NCBI GenBank assembly: GCA_964486935.1 | Contig: CAZAPG010000007.1 | Coordinates: 124,001 to 188,000 of the forward strand | Length of the DNA stretch: 64,000 nucleotides | Direction of reading: 5' to 3' | From: CAZAPG01 sp964486935 | GTDB taxonomy: Bacteria > Chloroflexota > Anaerolineae > 4572-78 > J111 | Shown here: positions 1 to 7,896 of the stretch, one piece after another | Position numbering within the stretch: position 1 is the first letter of the stretch | How the letters are laid out: every line of letters starts with the position of its first letter | Program-made: the position numbers and the translations under genes | Notes under the pieces: model-generated | Told to the model about the DNA's origin: nothing | The model's database searches: none | The model's input: only the letters and a program-made list of their open reading frames with translations

Positions 1-1
1 G

Positions 2-3000
2 CAACAAACTTCGGCAGGCGCAGCAACCCAGGCCGGCTACGGCTATCAGCCGCCCCAACAACAGGCCGCCGACTCCTCCGGTCAATTTGAAGCCCAATTA
101 TTTCAAGATGACGAAGGCAGATATTGGACCATTGGCGCAAAAACCGGCCAGTGGTATTTTTACGACGAAAATGGCTGGCATCCTGCTCATGAATTTCAGG
201 CCGGCGGGATGCAAACCGACCCATATCAGGCCGCGCCTGCTTACCCGCCTCCACAACAAACCGCCCCTTACTATCAGCAACCACCTTACCAGCCACCGGC
301 GCAAGGCTATTCGGCGCCCCCCCCACAACCTGCTCAATGGCAAACCGGCCCTTCACCTGCGGCTACCCCAGGCGACCAACCTACACCACCCCAGGGCGCT
401 CCCCAGGGAGGAACCTGGTATTATCACGATGGCAAGCAATGGCTCAAATACTCAACCGGCGAACCGGCCGAAGATGTTCCGCCAGACCCGCCGGTTATTT
501 TGGAACACGAGGTTGAGTCGCCCAGGGCCAAAAAAGCCAAACCCAAAGTTGAAAGCGAACCCGCAGTTGCCGAATTTTTTGAGGATGACGAGCCGCCGGT
601 CGAAGTGGTCGATATAGAGGTTATCACCGTATTTGAGGCCGAACCCGACGTTCAGGAAGATGAACTCGAACCCGAACCGGCCCCAAAATCAAAACCTGCG
701 CCAAGAGTTAAGCGGGCTGCGGAACCTACTGAAGAGGTGGTCACAAGCAGCGTCGCGCCCAGAATAGACGAGTACATTCCCCGGAGAACCCGGCCCATGG
801 GCGAGCCGCCGGCTGAAAAAAGCAAAGCCCGGCCCGAGCCAGAGCCGGAGCCAGAACTGGAAGCGGAAACCCCGGCAAAACGGCGCACCCCTTCCGATAC
901 GGCCCAACCGGTTCAACCTCGCCGGCGGGCGACGCCGCATGAGCCAACCATCATCATCCCCACCGGCTCAACGGCATCGAGTATCTCGTCGCCTTCAACC
1001 ACCCGGGCCAGAATGCCCACCAAACCGGTGCGGCCAGAACCCCGGCGCGCTCACGATGACACCATGCCCATGGAGCCGGTGCCGCTCACAGGCCGCCCCG
1101 CAGCCGGGCCGTCGCCCGAACCCGCCCGCCACCGGCAGGTTACTCAACAACTGCCCAAAATTACCACCACCCCGGCGGCCCGCTCCGATACCAGCCAGCA
1201 GCTTCGGGTTGCTCAACGCGCCCGCCAGCCTACCCAGGAAAATGTCATCTCAAAACCGGCTCCTGGCCCGGCCACCCAACCGGCCGAAACCGAAGAAAAA
1301 GGCTACACCTTTGGCGACGTGCTGCGTTCATTTCCCAGCACCCTGTGGACATTGGCCATTGGGGTGGTAGTTCTGGTGATATTTGCTTTTGTCTTTATCG
1401 CTTTTTCTGTGTTTAGCGGGGGACTATTTGACAGCGGCGTTGCGGCGGTGCAGAGTCCAACCCCTACGCTGGATACCGGCATTGCGCCCGATACTACGCC
1501 CACCCCCGGCCCCACCCCTACCGACGTTGGCCCGGTCGATACACCCGCGCCGCTTTCGATGGTAATGTTTAGCAGCCCCGATTTAGGTTTTACCCTGGAA
1601 TATCCTGAAGTTTGGCAAACCACAGAAACCGCCCAGCAGGCCATCTTCTCCCCCTCGGCCGAAGGACTAGACCCTAACGCGCTTAACGATACCGGTATGC
1701 GCATTGGTATAACAACCGAAGTTACAAATATTGCCGACCTGCTGGCAACCATCCTCTCTAACTTTCCTGCCAACGCCGAAACATTGAACGACGGCACCAT
1801 CAGCATTGCTTCGCAAACCTGGACCTCTACCCAAATTCAGTTTGAAGATAACAACCTGGGCGGGCAGGGCATTGCCACTATCGCCGTTACCAACAAAGAT
1901 GGCAACGGTTACTTTTTGGTTGCCCTGGCCCCTGCCGGCGAGTGGAACATGGTGCAACCTGTTTTTCAAGAAATGATCAACAGCTTTCGCTTTGGCGCAG
2001 AAACCGTTATCGCTCAGCAACCTGCCCTGGACGCCACTCCTCCGGCAGGCAGCGCCGGCGGTTCAACCGGCCAATCCGGGGCAACTCCCGCCGCCCCCCC
2101 AACCCCGGAAACCACCGCCACCCCGGAAACCGACCTAAAGCCGGTGATCTACCAGATTCAATCGGGCGACACCCTGCTGGGCATTGCCAACAGCTTTGGC
2201 GTTGATGTTGACCTGCTGGCATCTGAAAATGGCATTACCGACCCCACCGGGCTGCGGATTGGCCAGGAGTTAACCATCCCCTTTACCGCCGAACAACTGG
2301 CCGAATATTACGCCGGCGGCGGTACGACCGCCGCCTCGAGCGGCAGTAGCGATGCGGTTGCCTCACAAAATGCGCCCGATGCCGCAACGTCAGACTCAGC
2401 GCCGGCGGAGCCTGCGCCGGCCGCAGCGCCAGCCGAAGCCACCCAAGAGCCAACCGCCGAACCGGCGCCTCCGGCCGCCGCCCTGAGCGGTAAAATCATC
2501 TACCCGGCCTATAATCCCGGCACCCAAACCTTTGATTTGTGGCTGGTTGATGTGGCTTCGGGCGAGCAAAACGGCTTTTTAAGCAATGCCAGCCAGCCGG
2601 CCTTTAGCAAAGATGGCAATTTGCTGGCTTACCGTTCGTGGGATTTGGGCACGCGAGGTATTTTCTTTAAAGATTTTGTAGGCGGACGGGGCGGCATTGT
2701 CACCCGCTTTGTAGAAGATGGCATGCCCACCTGGGCGCCCGATGGCTTTACCTTTGCCTTTGCCAGCCGTAAAGAAGGCGACCGCGTACCGCGCATCTAC
2801 ATCGGCAACCAGTTAGGCGAGCAGCCCATTGGCCTGAGTTTTCAGGGTGAATATCCGGCCACCATGCCCGATGGCCGGCTGGTGGTAAAAGGTTGTACGC
2901 CTACCGGAGATTGCGGCATTTTTGTCATGGGGCCTCGGGGCGGCGGCGAAGTAAAAATTGCCGACGACCCTTCGGACACCGCGCCGGCCCCCTCGCCCGA

Positions 3001-3322
3001 TGGCAGCAAAATTGCGTTTATGTCTAACGCTAGGGGCGGCGCCAACAATTGGGAAATTTGGCTGATGAATGCCGACGGGTCAAACCCCAAACGGCTCACT
3101 GAAAACAACAACAATGATGGCCTGCCGACCTGGTCGCCCGATGGTCAGAGCATTGCCTTTGCCTCGGACAGAGGCGGCGTTTGGGCCATTTGGGTGATGA
3201 ACGCCGACGGCAGCAATCAGCGCAAACTGATTGATATGAAAGGCTCCCCCGACGGCATTGTGCTCCGCGATGAACCCAACTCAAAAGGCTGGCTGGAAGA
3301 GCGTATCTCCTGGGCGCCCTAA
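2..3322 (+). CDS. LysM and PD40/TolB-propeller membrane protein (5' end outside window)
   Basis: The frame is open from base 2, so the N-terminus lies upstream; an internal ATG at 209 is not the natural start. The visible 1106 residues begin with Gln/Pro-rich sequence holding two short aromatic repeats (WYFYDENGW near 52-60, WYYHDGKQW near 139-147). An acidic, Pro-rich and Arg-rich linker follows, then one membrane segment (about 447-470). Next come a domain starting LGFTLEYPEVWQT that resembles a module of the 47195-47791 protein, a LysM domain (about 717-760, YQIQSGDTLLGIANSFGV) and a C-terminal PD40/TolB-like propeller (about 830-1106, repeated SPDGxxIAFxS blades). Likely a single-pass protein with an extracytoplasmic glycan-binding and sensor-like region. 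The stop is 133 bases before the next kinase. Substrate and partner are unknown. Confidence 0.8.
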   Translation, partial: QQTSAGAATQAGYGYQPPQQQAADSSGQFEAQLFQDDEGRYWTIGAKTGQWYFYDENGWHPAHEFQAGGMQTDPYQAAPAYPPPQQTAPYYQQPPYQPPAQGYSAPPPQPAQWQTGPSPAATPGDQPTPPQGAPQGGTWYYHDGKQWLKYSTGEPAEDVPPDPPVILEHEVESPRAKKAKPKVESEPAVAEFFEDDEPPVEVVDIEVITVFEAEPDVQEDELEPEPAPKSKPAPRVKRAAEPTEEVVTSSVAPRIDEYIPRRTRPMGEPPAEKSKARPEPEPEPELEAETPAKRRTPSDTAQPVQPRRRATPHEPTIIIPTGSTASSISSPSTTRARMPTKPVRPEPRRAHDDTMPMEPVPLTGRPAAGPSPEPARHRQVTQQLPKITTTPAARSDTSQQLRVAQRARQPTQENVISKPAPGPATQPAETEEKGYTFGDVLRSFPSTLWTLAIGVVVLVIFAFVFIAFSVFSGGLFDSGVAAVQSPTPTLDTGIAPDTTPTPGPTPTDVGPVDTPAPLSMVMFSSPDLGFTLEYPEVWQTTETAQQAIFSPSAEGLDPNALNDTGMRIGITTEVTNIADLLATILSNFPANAETLNDGTISIASQTWTSTQIQFEDNNLGGQGIATIAVTNKDGNGYFLVALAPAGEWNMVQPVFQEMINSFRFGAETVIAQQPALDATPPAGSAGGSTGQSGATPAAPPTPETTATPETDLKPVIYQIQSGDTLLGIANSFGVDVDLLASENGITDPTGLRIGQELTIPFTAEQLAEYYAGGGTTAASSGSSDAVASQNAPDAATSDSAPAEPAPAAAPAEATQEPTAEPAPPAAALSGKIIYPAYNPGTQTFDLWLVDVASGEQNGFLSNASQPAFSKDGNLLAYRSWDLGTRGIFFKDFVGGRGGIVTRFVEDGMPTWAPDGFTFAFASRKEGDRVPRIYIGNQLGEQPIGLSFQGEYPATMPDGRLVVKGCTPTGDCGIFVMGPRGGGEVKIADDPSDTAPAPSPDGSKIAFMSNARGGANNWEIWLMNADGSNPKRLTENNNNDGLPTWSPDGQSIAFASDRGGVWAIWVMNADGSNQRKLIDMKGSPDGIVLRDEPNSKGWLEERISWAP

Positions 3323-3340
3323 ATAGCCATAAAAGGCTCA

Positions 3341-3369
3341 TTGACGGGCTATAGCAGCAATGTTATAAT
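3341..3369 (+). promoter_or_regulatory. Sigma-70-type promoter for kinase gene
   Basis: TTGACG at 3341-3346, a 17-base spacer and a perfect TATAAT at 3364-3369. It lies about 87 bases before the kinase start, so the expected transcript start is near 3376. Confidence 0.75.
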
Positions 3370-3390
3370 GACACACACTCGCTAAAAATT

Positions 3391-3420
3391 AGACCTGACA
3401 GACCATGACCTGTCAGGTCT
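3391..3420. repeat. Perfect 11-bp inverted repeat in kinase leader
   Basis: Arms AGACCTGACAG (3391-3401) and CTGTCAGGTCT (3410-3420) are perfect reverse complements around an 8-base loop. The repeat lies about 15 bases after the predicted transcript start. It could be an operator, a leader hairpin or a dispersed palindromic repeat. It lacks a T-tract, so a terminator is unlikely. Confidence 0.65.
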
Positions 3421-3455
3421 AAAATTACATAAAGGCTAAATCAGGTAAACATAGT

Positions 3456-5951
3456 ATGGCAAGTTTAGTTGGCAGAACCCTGGGCAAATATCGCGTGGTT
3501 GCCCGACTTGGCCGTGGCGGCATGGCCGAGGTGTACAAAGCCTATCAACCTGGCCTGGACCGGTATGTAGGGATTAAAGTATTGCACGGGCATCTGGTTG
3601 ATGACCAGGATTTCATTGGACGCTTTGAGCGCGAAGCGCTGGCTATTGGTAAACTCCGGCACCCCAGCATTGTGCAGGCGGTTGATTTTGACCGCGAGGG
3701 TGAAACTTACTTTATGGCTATGGAGTTTATTAACGGCCCCACCCTCAAAGATGAAATGAAGGCCCGAAAAGAGGCAAACAAGCCCTTTACGCTCAAAGAA
3801 GTCTCGTTAATTTTTTCAGCGTTGTGCAGCGCCATTGACTATGCCCACTCACGCGGCATGGTTCACCGTGATATCAAGCCGGCTAACGTAATGATTAACG
3901 AAGAAGGGCAGGTGGTTTTAACCGACTTTGGCATTGCCCGGATTATGGGCGCTACCCAATATACCCAAACCGGCGCTCTGTCTGGCACGCCAGCCTACAT
4001 GTCGCCAGAACAGGGCCAGGGTGAACGCGGCGACGAACGCAGCGATATCTACTCGCTGGGGGTGATGCTGTACGAGATGGTCACCGGCATAGTGCCTTAC
4101 GATGCCGACACCCCCTTTGCCGTCATCATGAAGCATATCAGCGAACCCCTGCCCATGCCCTCAACCATCAACCCCAATGTGCCAGAGGCAGTCGAGCGGG
4201 TCATCTTAAAGGCCATGAGCAAAAACCCGGATGACCGTTACCAAACCGCCGGAGAGATGGCTATTGCTTTACGGAGCGCGGCGGGGGTATCGCCCGATGA
4301 AAACCTGCAAAACTCTCCGCTGACAACCATTTCTCCGCCGCCCCAAATTGAAGAAATTGAACACTCCACCGGCCTAATTAGCGCCGAAGAACGCACCTAC
4401 AGCCCCCCCAGCCCGGATGGCGGGGCAACCGTTTTATCGCCGGGCAGCGGGGCCACGACCATAACCGGCGCCGGAAAATCACAAACAATGCTGCCAATAT
4501 TTATTGGCGCAGGCGCGATAGTGGCCGTTTTAATTGTGGGGGGCATTATTGCCTCGGTGGTGTGGGGTAATGCCTCCAGCGAGCAGGAGCAGGCGGAGCG
4601 TGTTACCGAAACAGCGGCGGCGATAGCCGCAATAACCACCGCCACCGCCGAGCAGCAGGCAAGCGTCAACGCGCAACTTGCCGCCGAAAGAACCGCCGAA
4701 GCCGCTACGGCTGAATTTTTAGCCCCCACCCAAACCGCCGCAGCCGCTACCGCAGCCGCCGAACAATCTGCCGCTACCGAAGTTGCCCAGGCCACCAGAG
4801 ATGCGGCCCTGGTTGGCGGTCTGTTGGCTACCGTGCAGGCGGCCACCGCCGAAGCCCAGGGCACGGCTCAGGCGGCTACGGCCGAAGCAATTGCCAGCTT
4901 TACCGACACGCCCACCCCCACAGCCACCCCGGTTCCTACCGACACGTCCACCCCCGCCCCGGTAGTGGTGGTTCCAACCAATACGCCCACCCCGGCCGTG
5001 CCAACCGATACTCCCACGCCGGAACGCCCGCCCATTCCCGGCGGCAGGCTGGCCTTTCCCGTAGATGATGGCGGCGGTAAATACGACGTGTATGTTGTTT
5101 CGATGCCCGATGGCAGCCCGATTAACATTATCAAAGGGGCCAGACAGCCCAATTTCAGAAGCGATGGGCAAAAGCTACTGGTTAACGGCGAAGGGGGCGG
5201 TTTTGGCGAAAATGTGTGGGAAGCCAGCGCAGCAGGGGCAATTGAAAGGCCGGTGAGCGGCTCTCCCAGCGACCTGTTTCCATTTTACAAAAACGATGGC
5301 ACCACACTGGTTTTTAGCAACCCGCAGTTAGCGTTTGGCTCTCAGGGGTATCAGTCGTATCTGTTTGTCCAATGCTCGCTGAGGCCGCCCAACCAAGAGA
5401 GCGATAAATGCGCCGCCGTAGCCGATTTTCTGGTGATTGTTCCGGCCGGCGGCCTGGGTGATATTATCGGTTCGCATCCGGTTTGGACATTTCCCGGCGA
5501 CAGGATTGCCTACAAAGGTTGCAACACCTGGGCCGGCGGCGGTCGTTGCGGCATGTATATTGTCGGTTCCTGGGCTACCAAACGCACCAGTAACGGCGAA
5601 ACTCCGCAACTGCTGGTTGATGGCAGCAGCGTAACCCCCACCGATGCCAAGGCAGGGTTGATTACCTTTATGTCGCGAGAGTCTGGCGATTGGGAAGTGT
5701 ACGTAATGCCGGAAAGCGGCGGCCAGCCGGTTAATGTGTCAAACAGCCCCGGTTCTCAAGATGGGGTAGGTACGCTTTCGGCAGATGGAAACTGGGTGGC
5801 TTTTGCCTCTAACCGCGAAGGGGCCTGGGCGGTTTATGCGGCGCCCACCAGCGGCGGGCAGGTAGTAAAACTGTTCGATTTTCCCAAAGCCAACCCCTGG
5901 GGCGCTGGCGACCGGGAATGGAGCAACGAGCGAATGTCGTGGGGGCCGTAA
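3456..5951 (+). CDS. Transmembrane Ser/Thr protein kinase with PD40 sensor domain
   Basis: Hanks-type kinase of the PknB class, 831 residues. The cytoplasmic kinase domain (about 10-270) has the glycine loop GRGGMAEVYKA, ATP-binding Lys41, the catalytic loop HRDIKPANV with Asp139, DFG Asp157 and GTPAYMSPEQ. A membrane helix follows at about 346-370, then an Ala/Thr/Glu-rich probable coiled coil, a Thr-Pro stalk and a C-terminal PD40/TolB-like propeller (about 529-831) that should face outside. The propeller resembles that of the preceding gene, so both may share a ligand or cell-surface zone (inference). It has its own promoter at 3341-3369. All catalytic residues are present, so activity is expected. 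Confidence 0.92.
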   Translation: MASLVGRTLGKYRVVARLGRGGMAEVYKAYQPGLDRYVGIKVLHGHLVDDQDFIGRFEREALAIGKLRHPSIVQAVDFDREGETYFMAMEFINGPTLKDEMKARKEANKPFTLKEVSLIFSALCSAIDYAHSRGMVHRDIKPANVMINEEGQVVLTDFGIARIMGATQYTQTGALSGTPAYMSPEQGQGERGDERSDIYSLGVMLYEMVTGIVPYDADTPFAVIMKHISEPLPMPSTINPNVPEAVERVILKAMSKNPDDRYQTAGEMAIALRSAAGVSPDENLQNSPLTTISPPPQIEEIEHSTGLISAEERTYSPPSPDGGATVLSPGSGATTITGAGKSQTMLPIFIGAGAIVAVLIVGGIIASVVWGNASSEQEQAERVTETAAAIAAITTATAEQQASVNAQLAAERTAEAATAEFLAPTQTAAAATAAAEQSAATEVAQATRDAALVGGLLATVQAATAEAQGTAQAATAEAIASFTDTPTPTATPVPTDTSTPAPVVVVPTNTPTPAVPTDTPTPERPPIPGGRLAFPVDDGGGKYDVYVVSMPDGSPINIIKGARQPNFRSDGQKLLVNGEGGGFGENVWEASAAGAIERPVSGSPSDLFPFYKNDGTTLVFSNPQLAFGSQGYQSYLFVQCSLRPPNQESDKCAAVADFLVIVPAGGLGDIIGSHPVWTFPGDRIAYKGCNTWAGGGRCGMYIVGSWATKRTSNGETPQLLVDGSSVTPTDAKAGLITFMSRESGDWEVYVMPESGGQPVNVSNSPGSQDGVGTLSADGNWVAFASNREGAWAVYAAPTSGGQVVKLFDFPKANPWGAGDREWSNERMSWGP

Positions 5952-5980
5952 ATTTGTAACTGTGCAAATCTTTGCAGACA

Positions 5981-6017
5981 AAAAAGGACTTTTACCCCGC
6001 CGGTAGAAGTCCTTTTT
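5981..6017. terminator. Bidirectional rho-independent terminator
   Basis: Arms at 5981-5996 and 6002-6017 (AAAAAGGACTT...AAGTCCTTTTT) form a 16-bp stem with one wobble, flanked by A and T tracts. It separates the convergent kinase and roadblock genes and can serve both strands. Confidence 0.85.
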
Positions 6018-6031
6018 ATTTTCAAATGATA

Positions 6032-6415
6032 TCAGGTAAAAATTTTGGCAATTTTAGCGGCGGCCTGGCGCATCGACAGCGACAACACCCCTAATTTTTC
6101 ATCTGAGGGAACCGACACCACCAAAACAGTGCGCCTGCCGGCCCGCATAACCACGGTAGTGCGCCGTTCGCCCTCCAGCACCACCCGGTTCAGGCGTCCC
6201 TGCTGCAACTGCTGGCTGAATTCTTTGGCGGTATCCATTAAATTAGAGGCCACCAGCGACACGTCATCATCATGTTGATGGGGAATGCCTGAGGCAACCT
6301 TTAGGCCGTCATCGCTGACTACAATGGTGCTGATGATGTTGGGGTTGTGAACCACCAGTTCATCCAGCACCTCTTTTAAGAGTTGGTGGTTGTCTTTTGT
6401 TGTGTTATCGGCCAT
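6032..6415 (-). CDS. Roadblock/LC7 domain protein (second of pair)
   Basis: A 127-residue single-domain roadblock/LC7 protein with the alpha/beta pattern LLKEVLDELVVHNPNIISTIVVSDDGLKVA cut into helix and strand. The family includes MglB, the GTPase-activating partner of MglA-type small GTPases. The ATG at 6415 is preferred over an upstream TTG because it overlaps the TGA of the preceding gene (TGATG), which signals translational coupling. No MglA-like GTPase lies in the window. A homodimer or a heterodimer with the neighbouring roadblock protein is plausible. Family assignment is firm; the role is unknown. Confidence 0.85.
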   Translation of the reverse strand: MADNTTKDNHQLLKEVLDELVVHNPNIISTIVVSDDGLKVASGIPHQHDDDVSLVASNLMDTAKEFSQQLQQGRLNRVVLEGERRTTVVMRAGRRTVLVVSVPSDEKLGVLSLSMRQAAAKIAKIFT

Positions 6416-6828
6416 CAATTGTATTCGCCCTCAAGAATCTCGCTAATTTTTTTGGCGCTCTGCTGCAAGGCATACAGGGCCAGACCCATTTTGGCTTCTC
6501 GCCCCACCATAACCGCCACGGAGGCGCGTCTATTGGCCGGAACAACCAGCATACCGCCATCATTGCCTTCAATCAACAGGCGCAGCATTTCACCCTGAGC
6601 CAGCCGGGAGAGGGTTCGCTCGCCCAAGGCAATCAGGGTAGCGGCCATAGCCGCCACCTGGGGGCTGCTGGTTGGCCCTTCTTCGTCCATGTCGCTTTCG
6701 TGGGGGGTGTAGGCCGCTACCACAAAACCTTCAATACTAACAATCACGGCCCCTTGAACGCCATGTAATTTAGAGCACAATTCTTTGAGTGCGGCTTCCA
6801 GCAGGTCGGTTCTATAAACTTGAGCCAT
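6415..6828 (-). CDS. Roadblock/LC7 domain protein (first of pair)
   Basis: A 137-residue roadblock/LC7 protein. Strands such as GAVIVSIEGFVVAAYT and the helix AAMAATLIALGERTLSRL match the fold. It starts at ATG 6828 and its stop overlaps the next roadblock gene by one base, so the two form a coupled pair that is probably made in matched amounts. A promoter for the pair lies at 6894-6922 inside the end of the upstream phosphatase gene. The nearest possible signalling partner is the kinase gene on the other side of the terminator. A GTPase partner is expected from family knowledge but is not seen here. Confidence 0.87.
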   Translation of the reverse strand: MAQVYRTDLLEAALKELCSKLHGVQGAVIVSIEGFVVAAYTPHESDMDEEGPTSSPQVAAMAATLIALGERTLSRLAQGEMLRLLIEGNDGGMLVVPANRRASVAVMVGREAKMGLALYALQQSAKKISEILEGEYN

Positions 6829-6893
6829 TGATTTATCGCGCCTTTGTTACAATCTGTTTGGTAATGAGTTGGGCTAATCGGCCAACTGTTAAT

Positions 6894-6922
6894 AGTATAA
6901 ATAATTTATCCATCCTTGCCAA
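6894..6922 (-). promoter_or_regulatory. Promoter for roadblock pair
   Basis: On the minus strand: TTGGCA (6922-6917), a 17-base spacer and TATACT (6899-6894). It lies within the 3' end of the phosphatase gene and 66 bases upstream of the first roadblock ATG. Confidence 0.6.
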
Positions 6923-7718
6923 CAGAGACCGGCGTTTGATAAGGTTTAATCAATTGAATCAAATTTTCTAATACCATGGGGTGCCCTGCCAGGATAGGGC
7001 CTTGACACATAGTTTGGCCCCGGCTTAAAACCTGGGACAGGGAGAGGGGCGCGCCATCCAGGTAAACGGCCTGCCCTCCGGCGGCGCTTAAAATAGCGTG
7101 CGCGCCGGCAATATCCCACACGTTTACTTTGCGGTGTAAAGCCGCCACCGACACCCCGCTGGCCACAAAAACATGATGCGTAGCCACCGCGCCAAGCGCG
7201 CGCAAGCGCCGAAATTGGATATCAAAGTAACGGTGCGCTCCCGACGGCACGGCTATAAAGGAGTCGTTATCCCAGGTTGTGGCTAACAATCCCTTTAAAG
7301 GGCGCCGGTTCCAAAAGGGATGGCCGTTGTCATCGGTGTAGTAAATATCGTTGGTGACAGGCAGATAAACCACGCCGCGATAAGGTTCTCCATTTTTGAG
7401 CAGGCCAATACTAATGCACCATAACGGCACGCCGTTGATAAAAACTCGCGTGCCGTCAATCGGGTCAACCGCCCATAAAAATTCCTTGTTCTGCCAGTTT
7501 CCTACGGACTCTTCGGCAATAATATCATAATCATAGGCGGAGCTGGCTTGTTGAATTCTATCGAGCAGAAAATTTTCAACTACTCTATCAGCTTCGGTAA
7601 CGGGGCTATGATCACTTTTTTGATGTTTGAGAAGTTGGGTCTGATAATACTTTAAGGCAATTGCCCCGGCTTCAATAACCCAATTTCTCACCCTGGCAAA
7701 TTCAAAGAGATGCGTCAA
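6906..7718 (-). CDS. Inositol monophosphatase-family phosphatase
   Basis: A 270-residue member of the Mg2+-dependent, Li+-sensitive phosphatase superfamily. Metal ligands are visible in order: Glu69/Glu70 in IIAEES, DPIDGT (Asp85, Asp88) and the C-terminal WDIAGAHAIL (Asp202). The family includes inositol-1-phosphatase, CysQ-type 3'(2'),5'-bisphosphate nucleotidase and histidinol-phosphatase, and the sequence alone does not decide between them. Length is typical for the family. It is preceded by a good promoter (7771-7799) and appears to be transcribed alone, although the roadblock promoter lies inside its end. Confidence 0.85.
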   Translation of the reverse strand: MTHLFEFARVRNWVIEAGAIALKYYQTQLLKHQKSDHSPVTEADRVVENFLLDRIQQASSAYDYDIIAEESVGNWQNKEFLWAVDPIDGTRVFINGVPLWCISIGLLKNGEPYRGVVYLPVTNDIYYTDDNGHPFWNRRPLKGLLATTWDNDSFIAVPSGAHRYFDIQFRRLRALGAVATHHVFVASGVSVAALHRKVNVWDIAGAHAILSAAGGQAVYLDGAPLSLSQVLSRGQTMCQGPILAGHPMVLENLIQLIKPYQTPVSVGKDG

Positions 7719-7770
7719 TTTTGGTTTGAGTCCATCGTTAATTTTTTAGAGGTATCAACCTGACACTCTC

Positions 7771-7799
7771 ATTATAGCTTATTGAATTTGGCGGGGCAA
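7771..7799 (-). promoter_or_regulatory. Promoter for phosphatase gene
   Basis: On the minus strand: TTGCCC (7799-7794), 17-base spacer, TATAAT (7776-7771). It lies about 53 bases upstream of the ATG at 7718. The same TTGCC-type -35 box recurs at 17960, 42061 and 48846. Confidence 0.65.
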
Positions 7800-7896
7800 T
7801 AGGAGGAGAGGGTTTGTTGTAATTTTGGCAAGTAAGCCGTAAGGCACAAACAGGTACCCCCGCATAAGACGGGTAAACGAAAATTCTGATAGATTT

